This document shows, in pieces, positions 10,985-22,914 of a DNA stretch of 64,000 nucleotides. Positions within the stretch are counted from its first letter, which is position 1. Each line of letters opens with the position of its first letter. The DNA lies in NCBI RefSeq assembly GCF_048544455.1, contig NC_133537.1:17359541-17423540 (forward strand), written 5' to 3'. The translations under genes and the position numbers were made by a program. The stretch is from Silene latifolia. Taxonomy: Eukaryota; Streptophyta; Magnoliopsida; Caryophyllales; Caryophyllaceae. Under the pieces are notes generated by a model. The model was not told the origin of the DNA, ran no database searches, and was given only the letters and a program-made list of their open reading frames with translations.

Positions 10985-12055
10985 CTTTGAGTCATCATTG
11001 GGTTTACTCGTTTGTTTATTGGCTAGAGTTTTACGTATTTTATTAACATCCTCATCATCATCGTCGCTATCAGAATCTTCGTCAACATCACTATTGTCGC
11101 GGGCAATGGGACTTGACCTAGACGAGCCTATAGAGCAATCAATATCTTCAATGACCAAAATAGACTTATTTCTGGTAGCGAGCATCAATTTCCTCAATAC
11201 GGCGTCGCTTGGTACACCACCAAGCTGAAGATCATAGATACTAAACCTTAGGTAATTAGCCATGGCCGCTACTAAACTAGACTTGCCCGTGCCAGGCGGT
11301 CCGTAAAGCAAGTATCCTCTTTTCCAAGCTTTACCAACTTTGTTGTAAAACTCCTTCCGTCTTATGAACATGTCTAGGTCATTAATAATAGACTGTTTCA
11401 AATCCGGGTCTAATGCCAAAGAATCGAATGTGAATGGATGATCGAACTTGACCGAATTCCATGAACTGTACCCTTCATACGTATAAAGATATATATCCTT
11501 CTTCATCTCCATCGCTCGATCATAGTGCTTAAGCAAAACCGAGGGAATATAGTTATCGAGAATCTCGTTCTTATAAGCAAGGTCGAAAGTTAGTTCGAAA
11601 AACTTTTTTTTGCCAGAGTGATCGACATCCTCACCTTTATCATTCTGACAACGAAAATTCCAAACGACATCAATTCCCACGTTTTCCAAGCTTTCGACGT
11701 ATGTCTCTCCTTGGTTAAAGCGGTATGTAACGTTATTTTCCTCTGAACTTGTTCTAACACCACTAAGGCGGGTGGCCATGGGGCGAAGCTTAGTCGAGAG
11801 GTATAGTTGGCAAGCCTGGTATAGAAGGTTAGGGGATTGGTGGTAATCCTCTTCATCAGTCTCGTCGATGACAAGCGTAAACGAGTCTTTAAGAGGCGGC
11901 GATTTGCTAAGCCATTGTTCCAACTTGGAAGCAACGTAACTGCGAACTAATTGTGGAACAAATTGATCGTAGGATTGTCGAGCTAGCGAAAGTATTGCAG
12001 TCGATGTGCTGTATGCATTGAATAAAGATGCCGGTGTTATTAATCTAAGGTCCAT
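10985..12055 (-). pseudogene. AAA-ATPase (BCS1/OM66-like), exon 1 only; exon 2 absent from window
   Basis: An open frame of 357 codons runs from ATG at 12055 to a good donor (ctcaaag/gtttgt) at 10985/10984. The N-terminal part matches the AAA-associated domain of plant BCS1-type ATPases. The ATPase part has Walker A GPPGTGKSS (residues about 252-260), Walker B ILVIEDID (299-306), and an acidic insert (DEDSDSDDDDED) typical of this family. Family members act on mitochondrial or ER membranes and many respond to stress or pathogens. The second exon (sensor motifs, Arg finger, C-terminal lid), which the third copy has only 212 bp downstream, is not found before the retrotransposon edge at 10415. 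The gene is therefore cut, unless exon 2 lies beyond the element left of the window. Exon 1 itself has no disabling mutation, so the break may be recent. Confidence 0.8.
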
Positions 12056-12499
12056 GATTAATACTCTGTAATTAATTATTAGTGTTTGTATTAATCACAA
12101 ACTTGAAGCTTATGTTGAAGATTGATTATGTGAAATTTTGTTGTGTAAATAGGGGTGTCCACTGCTGACAACCGTGATTGATTATGTGAATTTGCTTTTG
12201 CTATTTATATACGGGGTATGATGTACGTATTATTGTATTAGAGTTCTATTGCCAAAATAATACGTTTATATATTTTATTTGGAAATATATATGGAGTATT
12301 TCCATAAATAAATTAAAACGATACTAATATGGAATGCCCAGTATATATTTCCATTAAACAAAGAATCGTTAAGATCCTTGGTTATATTTGTGGGAATTTT
12401 TAATTAAGGAAACAAATAGATTATTAGATAAGGAGTTATACCTTGCCGTTCAAGGATAGTTATGCCTTGCCGTTCAAGGATTTTTGATTGTCATATCAC
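12056..12499. other. Upstream region of the truncated AAA gene
   Basis: AT-rich, no coding signal. It contains two copies of ccttgccgttcaaggat (12441-12457 and 12465-12481), each with internal dyad symmetry, 24 bp apart. Confidence 0.5.
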
Positions 12500-13017
12500 G
12501 ATTTTTTTTTTTTGGTTAACCAAGGTTATTTGACAAATTAATTGGTTTGAAAAATGAGTTGGCGTCACCCGGTGACACCCAATCTCGGCATCACCCTCTC
12601 ACATGCAATAAGTGGAAACCTTTACTATAATGGATGCATGTGAGAGGGTGACACCCAATCTTGGCGCCACCTGATGTCGCCCTATTATTATCCGGATGGC
12701 GCCCTATCATTATCCGGTTTTGCTGATGTTACATATTTTTCCATAATTCCATCAACTCTGCCCAATTACCAGAAAGGCAAAGACTAAAACCGCTGACTTC
12801 GTTAATTAGCGGTTTTAATAATTCTTAATTTGTAAAGTGTTGTAGCTTAAGGAATTACAAAAATAGAGTGAAGCCGCGAGTTTAGTCAGCGGCTTTAGCT
12901 AAAAACAGAAAAATAAAATAAAAGCGATGATATGGACCCATTGGCCATAAATAGTTTGAAACCAACCCCATAATGCTAATTAATTTGTCAAATAACCTTT
13001 AGTTTACCAAAAAATTC
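12500..13017. mobile_element. Non-autonomous DNA transposon, 518 bp, 9-bp target duplication
   Basis: The ends form an inverted repeat of about 40 bp (ggttatttgacaaattaatt inside both ends). The flanks are tcatatcac (12491-12499) and tcatatcag (13018-13026), a 9-bp target duplication with one difference, which suggests Mutator-type insertion. Inside is a second inverted repeat around ggcatcaccctctcacatgca (12586-12606) and its complement near 12635. A shorter copy of one end lies at 19148-19240. Confidence 0.7.
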
Positions 13018-14480
13018 TCATATCAGTATATCACGTAAATTTCAAGCAAGAGTTATCTTCTCTAAATTCTATACTACTCTGTATAAAGTATATAAATATA
13101 AACTATTTTTTTGGTACAATATATAAAACCTATAAATCCCAATAAATACTGAAATTTTTTAATAGGTACTCGTATTCAGTCATAAAGGTTGCAATCGGGT
13201 TAGTCGGGTCGGGTCCGGTCATATCGGGTTCGGATCATATTGGGTTAGCCTACCCATAAGGGTCGAGTCGGGTTTGGGTCCGGTCCGGTTATTCCAGGTC
13301 AAATGATGCATCAGGTCGGGCCGGGTTTGTGTCGGGTAATTATCGGGTCTTGTTACTTAATTTATAGCATTACTCCAATTTTTCACCATTAAGAGCAAGT
13401 CCAATGGTAAACTAGTTGCAACTAGCTTACCTTTGCCAGATCAAATGTTAAGCTACAACAATCTTAAACTACCAAACTTGTACAATGGTTTAGCTTTATT
13501 TATACTAGCTTGATTGAACCCAACTAATTTCTTATTGGTTGGTTTTTTTAGTGGGTCCACTTAAGCTACTAGCCTAATGAAACTAGTTGCTCAACCCAAG
13601 CAATCCTACTAGGCTATCTCCAATGGTTTAGCCATTAGCTTGCAATTTTAAGAAATTGCAAGCAAGTTCCTAAGCTAAACCATTGGACTTGCTCTAAGTT
13701 TAGTTTTAAACCATTATTTGATTTAGTTATTCCATTATTAAATCAAACGTATCAAGCTAAACATTAAATCACATTCTTTTTAATAATCAATATTAAAACG
13801 GCTTAATAATTGTCGAGTTATCAATTTAATCAGGTTCATATCAGATCGATTTCATATCGGATTGAGTTGGGTTCGGGATCGGGTCACTGATCATCTAGTC
13901 GTGTTGGGTTACAAAACGTCATCGGGTGAGGTCCGGTCGGTTTGGTTTCGGTTTGCAACATTCTCGAATTCTGTCGAGTCGGGTTTGCCCGAGATCAGGT
14001 CCGGTCATGTTTGCCAGCTTTAGATACTCATATCTAGTGAAAGAGAGAGAAAATTATATATTCACCATATCTCTCATCTTTGCATAATTTCCTTTATAAA
14101 CTGATACGTAGGGATGACAATAGATCCTAGATCATGCCCAAAACCTGGAATCCAGATCCTACGAATCGAATCTGGATCGCAATATTTTAGATCTAGTGGA
14201 TAAGGATATGAATCGGATCCATACGTGTAAAAACGGATCTGGATATAGATCGTATGGTCGAGATCCAGATCCTACCCTGAGATCTATTTTTATTTCATTT
14301 TCTTAAAAAAGTAAATTAAGTAAAACAAATAGTAAACTATATCCTTTATTTTTTTTAATGTTTTTTCATAAACCAAACCATGATGTTTTTTGATTAACAT
14401 TTTTCGATAAAAAAATCACTTTTTTAGTGTTACTATAATTTCATAAGAATTTATGTTATGTTTTTAAATTTTTGGCTTTA
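13018..14480. other. Intergenic, CGGGT-rich and GGATC-rich low-complexity DNA
   Basis: Degenerate cgggt/cggtc repeats at 13190-13370 and 13850-14020 are split by the MITE at 13393. GGATC/AGATC-rich repeats lie at 14110-14290. No gene is visible. Confidence 0.6.
13393..13694. mobile_element. PIF/Harbinger-type MITE, 302 bp
   Basis: The terminal inverted repeat is gagcaagtccaatggt/accattggacttgctc, flanked by TAA on both sides (13390-13392, 13695-13697). A 3-bp TWA duplication is the Harbinger signature. It is related to the MITE at 28102. Confidence 0.8.
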
Positions 14481-14628
14481 TGTTAGCGCTCAATTTAGTT
14501 AAGCTACTAAATTTATTATTTTAAGGGTACATGAGCCTATTAATTAAAGAATAAGTAATTGGGCCTAGTTTTACTAATCCATTTAGAAGGTGAACGAAGT
14601 CCAAGAAGACGAATGCTGGGATAGAAGA

Positions 14629-17496
14629 TGTAACACCCCGTAAATTTGAAGACCTTTATTATATTTTAAAAGTAATATTTTAATCCATTTTAATTTAATA
14701 TTAATTTATTTGAAATAATAATAATTTGATAAAATATAATTTTATTTTAGTTTGAAGTAATGTAATCGCTTTTGATAGTTTAGAAATGTTTAAAAGTAAT
14801 TTAAACTATATTTAAACCTTTTACTTTGATAAAATAGATTTCTGATAAAAGTCGTAATATTGGGATTTTCCCATTTCTTACGGTCGTTGGGTAAACGAGT
14901 TTGGATATTGGGCATATGAGTACTTAATGTTTTAGTAAAATCGTGTTTGAGAACTTTAGTATTCACGGAAATCGCGTTCGACGAATATTTCTAATTACCG
15001 TCGAAGCAAACCCAAAACGTAAACAATTGACCCACCTCCCCATGCCCTTTTGGACCGCCCAACCCCCTCCTTTTGCCTCCTCTTTCAACTTTCATTTCCT
15101 CCATTCTCAATCTATCTCCTCCTTCTCTCAAACACCAAAAACCTACCAAAAATCCTCCTTACAATCCCTAAAACCACCATAAATCATTCATTTCTCCACC
15201 AATTTGCATAAAACTTATATATTTGGAATCCTCTTTTCATTCCTCATCTCCTAGTAAGCTTTATTTTCATTTCCCCCAATTTTGTTTTAAGACTCATCTT
15301 TTAGGGTTTCGAATTTAAGCTTAATAATTGTGTTTTTGTTGTTCTTATAGGTGAAGAATTTGAAGATGAGTTAGGTGACTCATATGTGGTTGAAGATGAA
15401 GAGTAATTTTGGGTTTTAGAAGCTTTCTCAAGTTATTACTTGTCTCTTTGCTAGCTTAAGGTAACTATTCTGAGTTACTCGACGATTTAATGTCACATTG
15501 ATGTTGTGTTTGTTGTTTGTTAAGTGTTTAGGTGATTGATAATGTGTTAGTTCCGTTTTTCACATGACTTGTGTTGTTAAAGTTTACTAATTTGTGGTTA
15601 TTTCATATACTTGAGTATTGAAACGAAATGGGTATTGTTGATTGTTGCTTGAAACGGTATTAAATCGAGCTTGAAACGGATTTTGGTAGGAAAAAGGGAA
15701 AATGGGCGGAAAAACCGCCAAAACAGCCCGGCAAGCCCGGTGGGTCCGGCCCGGACTTTGACCCGTCACTTTGGGTCGGGTCTTGGGTCTATTGTTTGAT
15801 GTTTTGGGTCTTTGATTTGCGTATTTATGTATTTTGGTATTTTTGGCATGTGGGTAATCATTATTATGCGAGAATTTAATTGAATTGGATATTTTGTAAG
15901 TTGGAATATATTTCTTTATGTTGATAGTTTTTCACATGATAGAAATTGGAAATGGCATGAGAATGATATTGTGATGAATTTTGTGTTTTGGGCCAAAGTA
16001 GGCCAAGACTCTGAGCTGGGCCAGATTGACCGAACGAGTTTGGTCAAACTAGGTTTAAACCGGTCAGCCTCGATTTGACCGATGACCCGTCGCGGGACTA
16101 GGGTCGAGGATTTGTCTTTCAGTATGATTGTCTTTTCACATATTGGTTGTTGGATGCTTTGGATGCCTTATGCTTGAGTCTTGTTGCCTCCTTGCCATTT
16201 TAGCTTGTTCTCAAGGATTATGGTGCTGTTGGTTAGCTGGAATTTGGATTATTATTGATATTAGAGATATTGTTGGATTGTCAGCTGAATATGCTCTTGC
16301 GTAGCCTTTCATATGCTAGGGTGTGTGTGATTATTTGTGTGTGCAAGTTTGGACTCTTTGCCCCTCTTATGGTTAATTAGGTGTCCCACTTGTCTTGTGT
16401 GGCGTGGGCTAAAGTATTCAAGCTGGGACTAGGTCCTAGGTGAGTATTTCGGCCTTCGTCATAGATAGGCTATTATAGTCTTTGACGAGTATATGTTCAC
16501 CGCTTAATAGCCTTTGTGTCTTAGCTTGGTGGGTTTATATCCAAGTTAGGGCATGACCTCCTGACGTACTCTTAGAAGTATGTGGTCAGTTTAAGTACTA
16601 GCCAACCCTTTGGTGGACTCCTTAAGGGTACTCATGTGTTGTTATCATGGGTCTTGGATGCGGTAGTTTTTCTCATGTCGCAAGGTCTGCGCAGGTTTAA
16701 ACTAGGGTGTTTACCTTACCTCGTGGTATAGACTCGAGTTACAGAGTGACTATTGACTGTACCAAGAACTTATGCCTGTCTCTAGATATATTGTCCTTTC
16801 TTGTTTGATGATTCTATGAATCATAGAAGGTGAGATGCAAGTCGGCTATGGTTGATAGAGTTTGGATTCCCGGATGTTATGTGATTCACATGATAGTGTA
16901 GTATGAGTCGGTCTAGTATTCACATGCTAGGACTATGTGTTGTTATATTGTTGTTCACATGATAAGCACGATTGTCTAGCATCTATGTGCTAAGGCTATG
17001 TGTTATTCATATTCATATTCTTATGTTTACATGTTATATTTATTATGACATTTCGTGGCTGGGAGAACTCGGAATTACTCCCCACTGACTGTGGCTTTCG
17101 TATTTGTATAAAATGCGATCGACAAGTATGGTGATGCTTATATGAGGTTCATGGACGAGCTAGCGAGCAAAGTAACCTTGGGACTTACTTAGATTTGGTT
17201 TTATTTGTAGGGACTCTTATACGAGTTTTTATGTCACATACATTTTAGGGACATATGTCTCATTCTTTACATTTGGTTGTATAATTTTGCTATTCGCGAC
17301 TTTAGCGATGATTATGTTATGAAACTTCTATTTAGACCTTGCATGTTTTGACACCCTTCAATTTGGGTATCTTTATAACAGGTTCAGATTTTAAAAATTA
17401 CAGGTTTTTACCCAAATAAACCTATTACAAACATATCCATGCAGTTTTATTCTAGAATTACGTGTTTACTTTTCCGCAATGAATGAGGGTGTCACA
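14629..17496 (+). mobile_element. Large non-coding LTR-like element TGTAACACCC...GGGTGTCACA, 2.9 kb
   Basis: It has ends TGTAACACCCC and GAGGGTGTCACA. The flanks gaaga and ggaga resemble a 5-bp target duplication with one mismatch. Inside are a CT-rich stretch (15030-15180), many copies of ttcacatg, and no long ORF. The block around 17060-17100 (gctgggagaactc, actccccactgactgtggc) recurs reverse-complemented at about 48520-48560, so this is a family. It is probably a solo LTR of a large Ty3/gypsy element. Confidence 0.6.
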
Positions 17497-17893
17497 GGAG
17501 ATGCTATATCAAGCGCTTGGATGAAGTTTCAGGAAGACTCGACGGTTATTCAACCGCCCCCCGCTAAGGAGTAGTTACAAAGGAGCCGAATATTCCCTAT
17601 ATAAGGAAGGCATTCATCCAAGCAACGACAAACAACTCAAACAACAACAACTACAACTTAGTCTATCTTTAGATCGTAGATTCTTAGTCTTAATTAGATT
17701 AGATTGGCATTAGCGTTAGACTTTGCACGGCGAGCCCATCCGATCATGAAGGTAATCTGTCATCTATCCCTTAGTTTGTAATTTAGCATCCACAAGTACT
17801 CTTGTGAAGACTCTAGTTGATGTTGTGTTATCGGATTTTTCTTGATAAATAAGTATCGTTGAAGATTCCTGTGCTAAGTTTGAGAATTATATC

Positions 17894-18501
17894 TGTTCCG
17901 GGTGTAATTCCAGAGCAAGTATAGTTACCACCCGTGGCTTGTTGAATGATGTCTTGAGTTGGATTCTCCTTTGGTCTTAATCGTTCCTCTCGGCCTCTCC
18001 TGCAACAATGAACGAACTGAGGGCTTGGCTTTGTGCCAAGCGTACTCACTCCGACGCTCAAGTCAGTAAACTTAAAGGATAAGTCGTTACTTGGCTGAAT
18101 GTATATTGTAGAGAGATAAGGAAGATATTACCAGATGAATAGTGTATTTAGGTTTAGTTGTGTATTTTTGGGATCCTTTCCTCAATGAAGGTTGAGGAGT
18201 ATTTATAGGCTTTCACCTTTTGTCACGTAGTGGCCAAGTGGCCAAGTGGCTAGCAGGTGGAAAGACTGATCTACCCCTCGGCCGAGGTTTCTATGGCAGG
18301 CCGGCGGGCCTGTTGACTCACCGAGGGGTCTTGGATGTGAGTACGCGGGTATGTGCCCTACCGGCAAGTTGCCATGCCGAGACCAGCCGACAGCCCAAAT
18401 TTTTGCATCGGCTAGGCTGTCTAAGTCGTTGACTTGCTGTGGATATCTTTGACCTTGCTCAGTATGTTGACTTGGTCAGCGGTGCAGAATATGCCCCATC
18501 A
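17894..18501 (-). mobile_element. Tat-family solo LTR with perfect 5-bp target duplication
   Basis: This is homologous to the LTRs at 8892-9475 and 9824-10415, in minus orientation (starts TGATGGGGCATATTCTGC, ends CCCGGAACA). It is flanked by atatc on both sides (17889-17893 and 18502-18506). A TATA-like box lies at 18200-18207. No internal sequence is attached, which is what recombination between two LTRs leaves. Confidence 0.92.
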
Positions 18502-18506
18502 ATATC

Positions 18507-19286
18507 ATTCATCCTTGAGCGCTAAATTATACTGTATAAATTATTTAGCGCTATTTATTAGATTACACATCTACAACAATGGCTCAAACCCTTGCATTAA
18601 AGGGTGGATCACAAAAATGGTCGAAGATTTCATACTACAAACTTAACTTTCAACAATCCAAAACTAGAATACATTCCCCCGAGTACTAAAAAGCGCATCA
18701 AAATACAATGAACATCATTAACCTTTTAAATTGACCGTTCTACGTCCATCTTTGTTCAAAATTTCAAAAGTTCTATAAGGACATTCTTAGTTATAATTAT
18801 TTTAGAAATTCTCCGATGCCCATAATGTTTTTCCTCTATTTGATGATTGATTAATTAGTGATGTTTCCATCTCTATGGAGTCCAATATTCCGTATTCTTT
18901 TTGTTGGGGATACTAAGTTGTCACTCTATGGAATTCTCAACGCAATTTTTACTACGTATAAATACATATCTAAGATTATGAAGTTATGTATATCAATTAT
19001 CATCAAACCCTCTTAATCTCCCATTCATGGGCGCCCTCACGAGCTTACGGTGCTAGGTTAATGTTATTGACGACTAATAACAAGAACCACCACCTATCAT
19101 AATATAAATAAATAAAGAGTATTCATACATGATTAATCCAAAACGTGAATTTTTTGGCTAAATAAGGTTAATTTGACAAACTGACTGACTTTTTGGGTTG
19201 GTTTCAAACTATTTAGGGCCAATGGATCTCGTTAACACTTTTTTTTTTCCGGATTATTATAGGTAAATAACATGTAGCAAACGTAC
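18507..19286. other. Intergenic DNA downstream of the AAA pseudogene
   Basis: AT-rich, no ORF with homology, and no exon 2 of the AAA pseudogene. At 19148-19240 it holds a fragment of the transposon end seen at 12930-13017 (ggtttcaaactattt, ggccaatgg). Confidence 0.5.
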
Positions 19287-20311
19287 CTTGTCCTTCGTTA
19301 TGAGATTTTTGAAAGACTCCTCCTGGCTCCTGCTGATCAATCAACTGTATATTGCACAGATCAATGTCCTCGACCACAATGATGGACCTATTTGACATCG
19401 TAAGCAACAATAGTTGTAGCTCCCAATCCGATTTGACTTCCCTTAATTGTAAATTGAAGACATCAAACTTAAGGTAAGTAACCCCGGAGGCCCATACAGT
19501 AAGTAAACCCTCTTCCACGTCCTCCCTACACGCCTATAATACTCCTTTCGACTTAAAAATAACTCCAAATCCTTGATAATCATACTCTTCTTCTCCTTGT
19601 CCATTGCCAAGTTGTCCAACGTTGAGGGATCTCATATCGCGTATACGTCCATAAGAAAGAATACCGGTTCACGGTATGTAATCGGAGCATCGTCCAGGTC
19701 TTTTCCTTTGACAACTCCGCTTGCTTTAAAATGTAGGGCAAGTACTCGTTGACAACCATTGTTTCATACCTTTGCTGAAATTTTAATTCATATGACAAAA
19801 ACAATCGTTTGTTGATTTTCCTCCTTTAGTCCTTGCTCGGCCGATAACACCCACTTGAACTTGACACCCTTAAACTCATCAACAACCGACTCACCTTTAT
19901 ACCCAACGTCACATTAATTGGTGATTTATCGCAGTCATCGAGTTTTGTAGCTTTCTTGGTACGAGGGGACTAGGGTAGAGTTGTGCAGCTTGAAACAATA
20001 GGTTTTTGTCGAGGCCATCAAACTCGACAATTTTAATGGCATGTTCAGAGTTCAGACAAGTATTGACCTAGAAACAAGTTAGCCACCGGGACCATCAACC
20101 CCGTGGCCGTGACTCGTTGTATCTTTGAGAAGATCTGTTCCGCGTCTTGCATTACTCTTTCAAGTGTCGTTGAGATGGCATTCGTGTTTGTAGTGCACAT
20201 CAATGGAACCGTTCTTGAACTATTCAAATTTATTAGAAGAGGATTGTCTCTTTGGATTCCTAACGTGTTAAGAGGATTTACATGGAGAGTATAATGGTGA
20301 TGGTGGTACAA
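19287..20311 (-). pseudogene. AAA-ATPase pseudogene, exon 1 copy
   Basis: This is a duplicate of exon 1 of the gene at 22207-20499. Matching blocks are MQDAEQIFSKIQRVTATGLM (near 20150), the ELKFQQRYETMVV region (near 19790-19740), and the Walker B region IIVVEDID (near 19370). The same splice donor (gacaag/gtacgt) is kept at 19287/19286. The Walker A loop is deleted or scrambled (frame runs through VWASGVTYLKFDVF), and several frameshifts break it (near 20050, 19860, 19630, 19500). The second exon is absent. It looks like a local tandem duplicate that decayed. Confidence 0.88.
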
Positions 20312-20498
20312 GATGAATAAACTACGGAGTACTTAATAGAAATTAAGTAAGAGTTAAATTATGTTTTACGAGACATTCATGAATCATATTGCACGTATTA
20401 AGAACAAAAAACACAACAATACATTTCAGTATACTTCTACGGTTCGTCCTAGTAGCTAGCTAGGAGTCAGAATAGCTACCTTTACAACAACAAAAACA

Positions 20499-22207
20499 TC
20501 ATTGTTCATTGCCGGAATTTTTCGACATGATAAAATCAATCAAACCTTGGAGTGCAATGTCAGGGTGATCATATTTTATCAAATGTTCGGCCACTTCTGC
20601 TGTGGTGACTTGGGATTCCTCAATGAGCTTCTCAATCTCGATGAAACGTTTATGATTGTCGATACCAAGATAGTTGTTGGCTAGGATTTTGAAGGCTTGA
20701 GGCGAGCAATAAGACATGTGTATGTGGACGTCCATTCTTCCTGGACGCAGCAATGCAGGGTCTAGCTTGTCTTTATTATTTGTGGTGAATATGATGATTC
20801 TTTCCGTCCCACAACTTGACCATAACCCGTCAATTGAATTCAACAAACCCGAGAGTGTTATCTGCCATTAGTGAAATCGATCACCTTAAGGTTTTGGTTG
20901 AAATGGTTCATCTATCAGTTAATACATATGTAAGGTTATATACATAAAACCTTCTTATAATGTTATTATTGATGACCGGTGAGACCAACTACTCGTATCA
21001 TATTAAGTAAATAAAGAGTTTTCATACATATTACTGCACGAAACCGCCTAGGCGCTTAGTCTGCAAAACGTACCTTGTCCTTGTCCTTGTCTTTGTCCTT
21101 TTCGGAAGACTCCTGCTGGTCAATCAACTGTATATTGCACCGATCAATGTCCTCGACCACAAGGATCGATCTATTTGACATCGTAAGCAACAACTGCTGC
21201 AACTCCCAATCCGATTCAAGTGCCCTTAACTGTAAATCAAAGACATCAAACTTAAGGTGATTAGCTATAGCAGCGATCAAACTCGATTTCCCTGTCCCCG
21301 AAGGCCCGTACAATAAGTAACCCCTCTTCCACGCCTTCCCTACACGCCGATAAAACTCCCCTCGACTTAAAAATAACTCCAAATCCTTGATAATCATACT
21401 CTTCATCTCCGGGTCCATTGCCAAGTTGTCGAATGTTGAGGGATGGTCATATCGGGTAGACGCCCATGGATCACCGTGATAATAATACGGGTCCACGGTA
21501 TGTAATCGGACTACCCGGGTCTCTTGCTTCGACAACTCCGCTTGATTTAAAATGTAGGGCAAGTACTCGTCAACCACCATTGTTTCATACCTTTGGTGAA
21601 ACTTTAATTCGAATGACAAAACAATTGTTTGTTGATTTTCCTTCTTTTTGCCCTTCAATCCTTGCTCGGCCGATAAAACCCACTTGAACTTGACACCCTT
21701 AAACTCATCAATAACCGACTCGCCTTTATCCAACGTCACTTTAATCGGTGATTCATTGCAGTCATCGAGTTTTGTAGCTTTCTTGGTACGAGGGGACGAG
21801 ATGTTGGAGGATGAATTAGTGCGCCTTGTTAGGTAAAGTTGTGCAGCTTGAAATAATAGGTTTTTGTCGAGGCCATCGAACTCGACAATTTTAATGGTGT
21901 GTTCAGACAAGTATTGACCTAGAAACAAGTTAGCCACAGGGCGTATAGCGCTGTAGACCATCAACCCTGTGGCTGTGACTCGTTGCATCTTTGAGAAGAT
22001 CTGTCCCGCATCTTGCATCACTTTTTCGAGTGTCGTTGCGATGGCGCTCGTGTTTGTGGCGCTCATCAATGGATTTAACGTTCTCGACTTGTTCAAGGAT
22101 GTTAGAAATGGATTGTGTAGTTGGATTCCTAATGTATTATTGATAGAGGAATTGCTTAGTGAGTATAATGGCGATGGTGTTGCAAGATTCAATCTGAAAA
22201 CCGCCAT
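20499..22207 (-). CDS. AAA-ATPase, BCS1/OM66-like, two exons, 498 aa
   Basis: Exon 1 is 22207-21074 (378 codons), the intron 21073-20862 (gtacgt...ggcag), exon 2 is 20861-20499 ending in a stop. Both junctions are phase 0. The N-terminus (residues 1-90) has the plant AAA-associated domain with a likely membrane segment near TGLMVYSAIRPVANLFL. Walker A is GPSGTGKSS (301-309), where the family usually has GPPGTGKSS, and Walker B is ILVVEDID (348-355). Exon 2 supplies the rest of the ATPase core (TLSGLLNSIDGLWSSCG, ALLRPGRMDVHI with the conserved Arg). A DKDKDK tract precedes the intron. Plant relatives hydrolyse ATP at mitochondrial or ER membranes and several are stress or pathogen induced. 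This particular role is inferred from the family. A MULE end sits 222 bp upstream of the ATG. Confidence 0.9.
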
Positions 22208-22429
22208 AGTCGCTCTTTGTAGAAGATAAAAAGTGATGATGAAGCTTTAAGAATGGCTAGGATTTGGGGAAGATGGAGAGTGTCACAATTAGGGTTGGAA
22301 AATCCTTTAATTTTGGCAACTTTTTTCTTCCCATTTCGAAATTTACATCACATGCTATATGAAACGCAGACACGGTTGGGTTTGAATTACTAAGTTCAAA
22401 TTTCAAAAGTTACGGAGTAATACTAATAA
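22208..22429. promoter_or_regulatory. Remaining proximal promoter/5' UTR of the AAA gene
   Basis: Only 222 bp separate the ATG from the MULE's target duplication (tactaataa, 22421-22429). The original upstream DNA now lies beyond 27884. Confidence 0.5.
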
Positions 22430-22914
22430 GAGTAATTTATCAAATACACTCTCAGCAAATGCACTTTTTTAAAATAACTCTCACCTCAAATTTTTTTATT
22501 TTTTTACACCCAACTTAATGGCTCCGTTCAAAACTTGCACCCAATAACGTTTCCCGGCAGCTTTTCCGTCAGTTTTTAAATTTTTTGAGTTAAAACCTAT
22601 TTTTTCGGACCATTTTGCCCTCATTTCCTCCTTTATAATTGTGTTGTGTTCTTCTTTCTAATTCCCCCATTCATTCTCTTCTTTCTCTTTCAATCCTTCT
22701 TCTTTTCCTCAAATTTGTTTGGATTTTGTTTCCTTCATTGTATTCTCATTCTCTGTCAAGGTAAATCATTCTCCATTGTTTGGATTTGGTTAACTTTTTT
22801 CATTTTAATTTCGATATGGTTGTTGGTAATTAGGTTGTGATTTTGATGTTGGTTTGATTTGTCTTCTGAAAATTAGGGTTAGCTTGCCAATCAAAATGTC
22901 ATTTGAAAGTAGCT

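Larger units (their letters stand above)
14481..18526. mobile_element. Possible solo LTR split by two later insertions
   Basis: Sequence starting TGTTAGCGCTCAA at 14481 and sequence ending TTGAGCGCTAA near 18525 are terminal inverted repeats. Removing the insertions at 14629-17496 and 17894-18501 leaves about 570 bp with a TATA-like ccctatataagg (about 17599). The right terminus is not a canonical CA and no target duplication is clear, so this is tentative. Confidence 0.4.
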
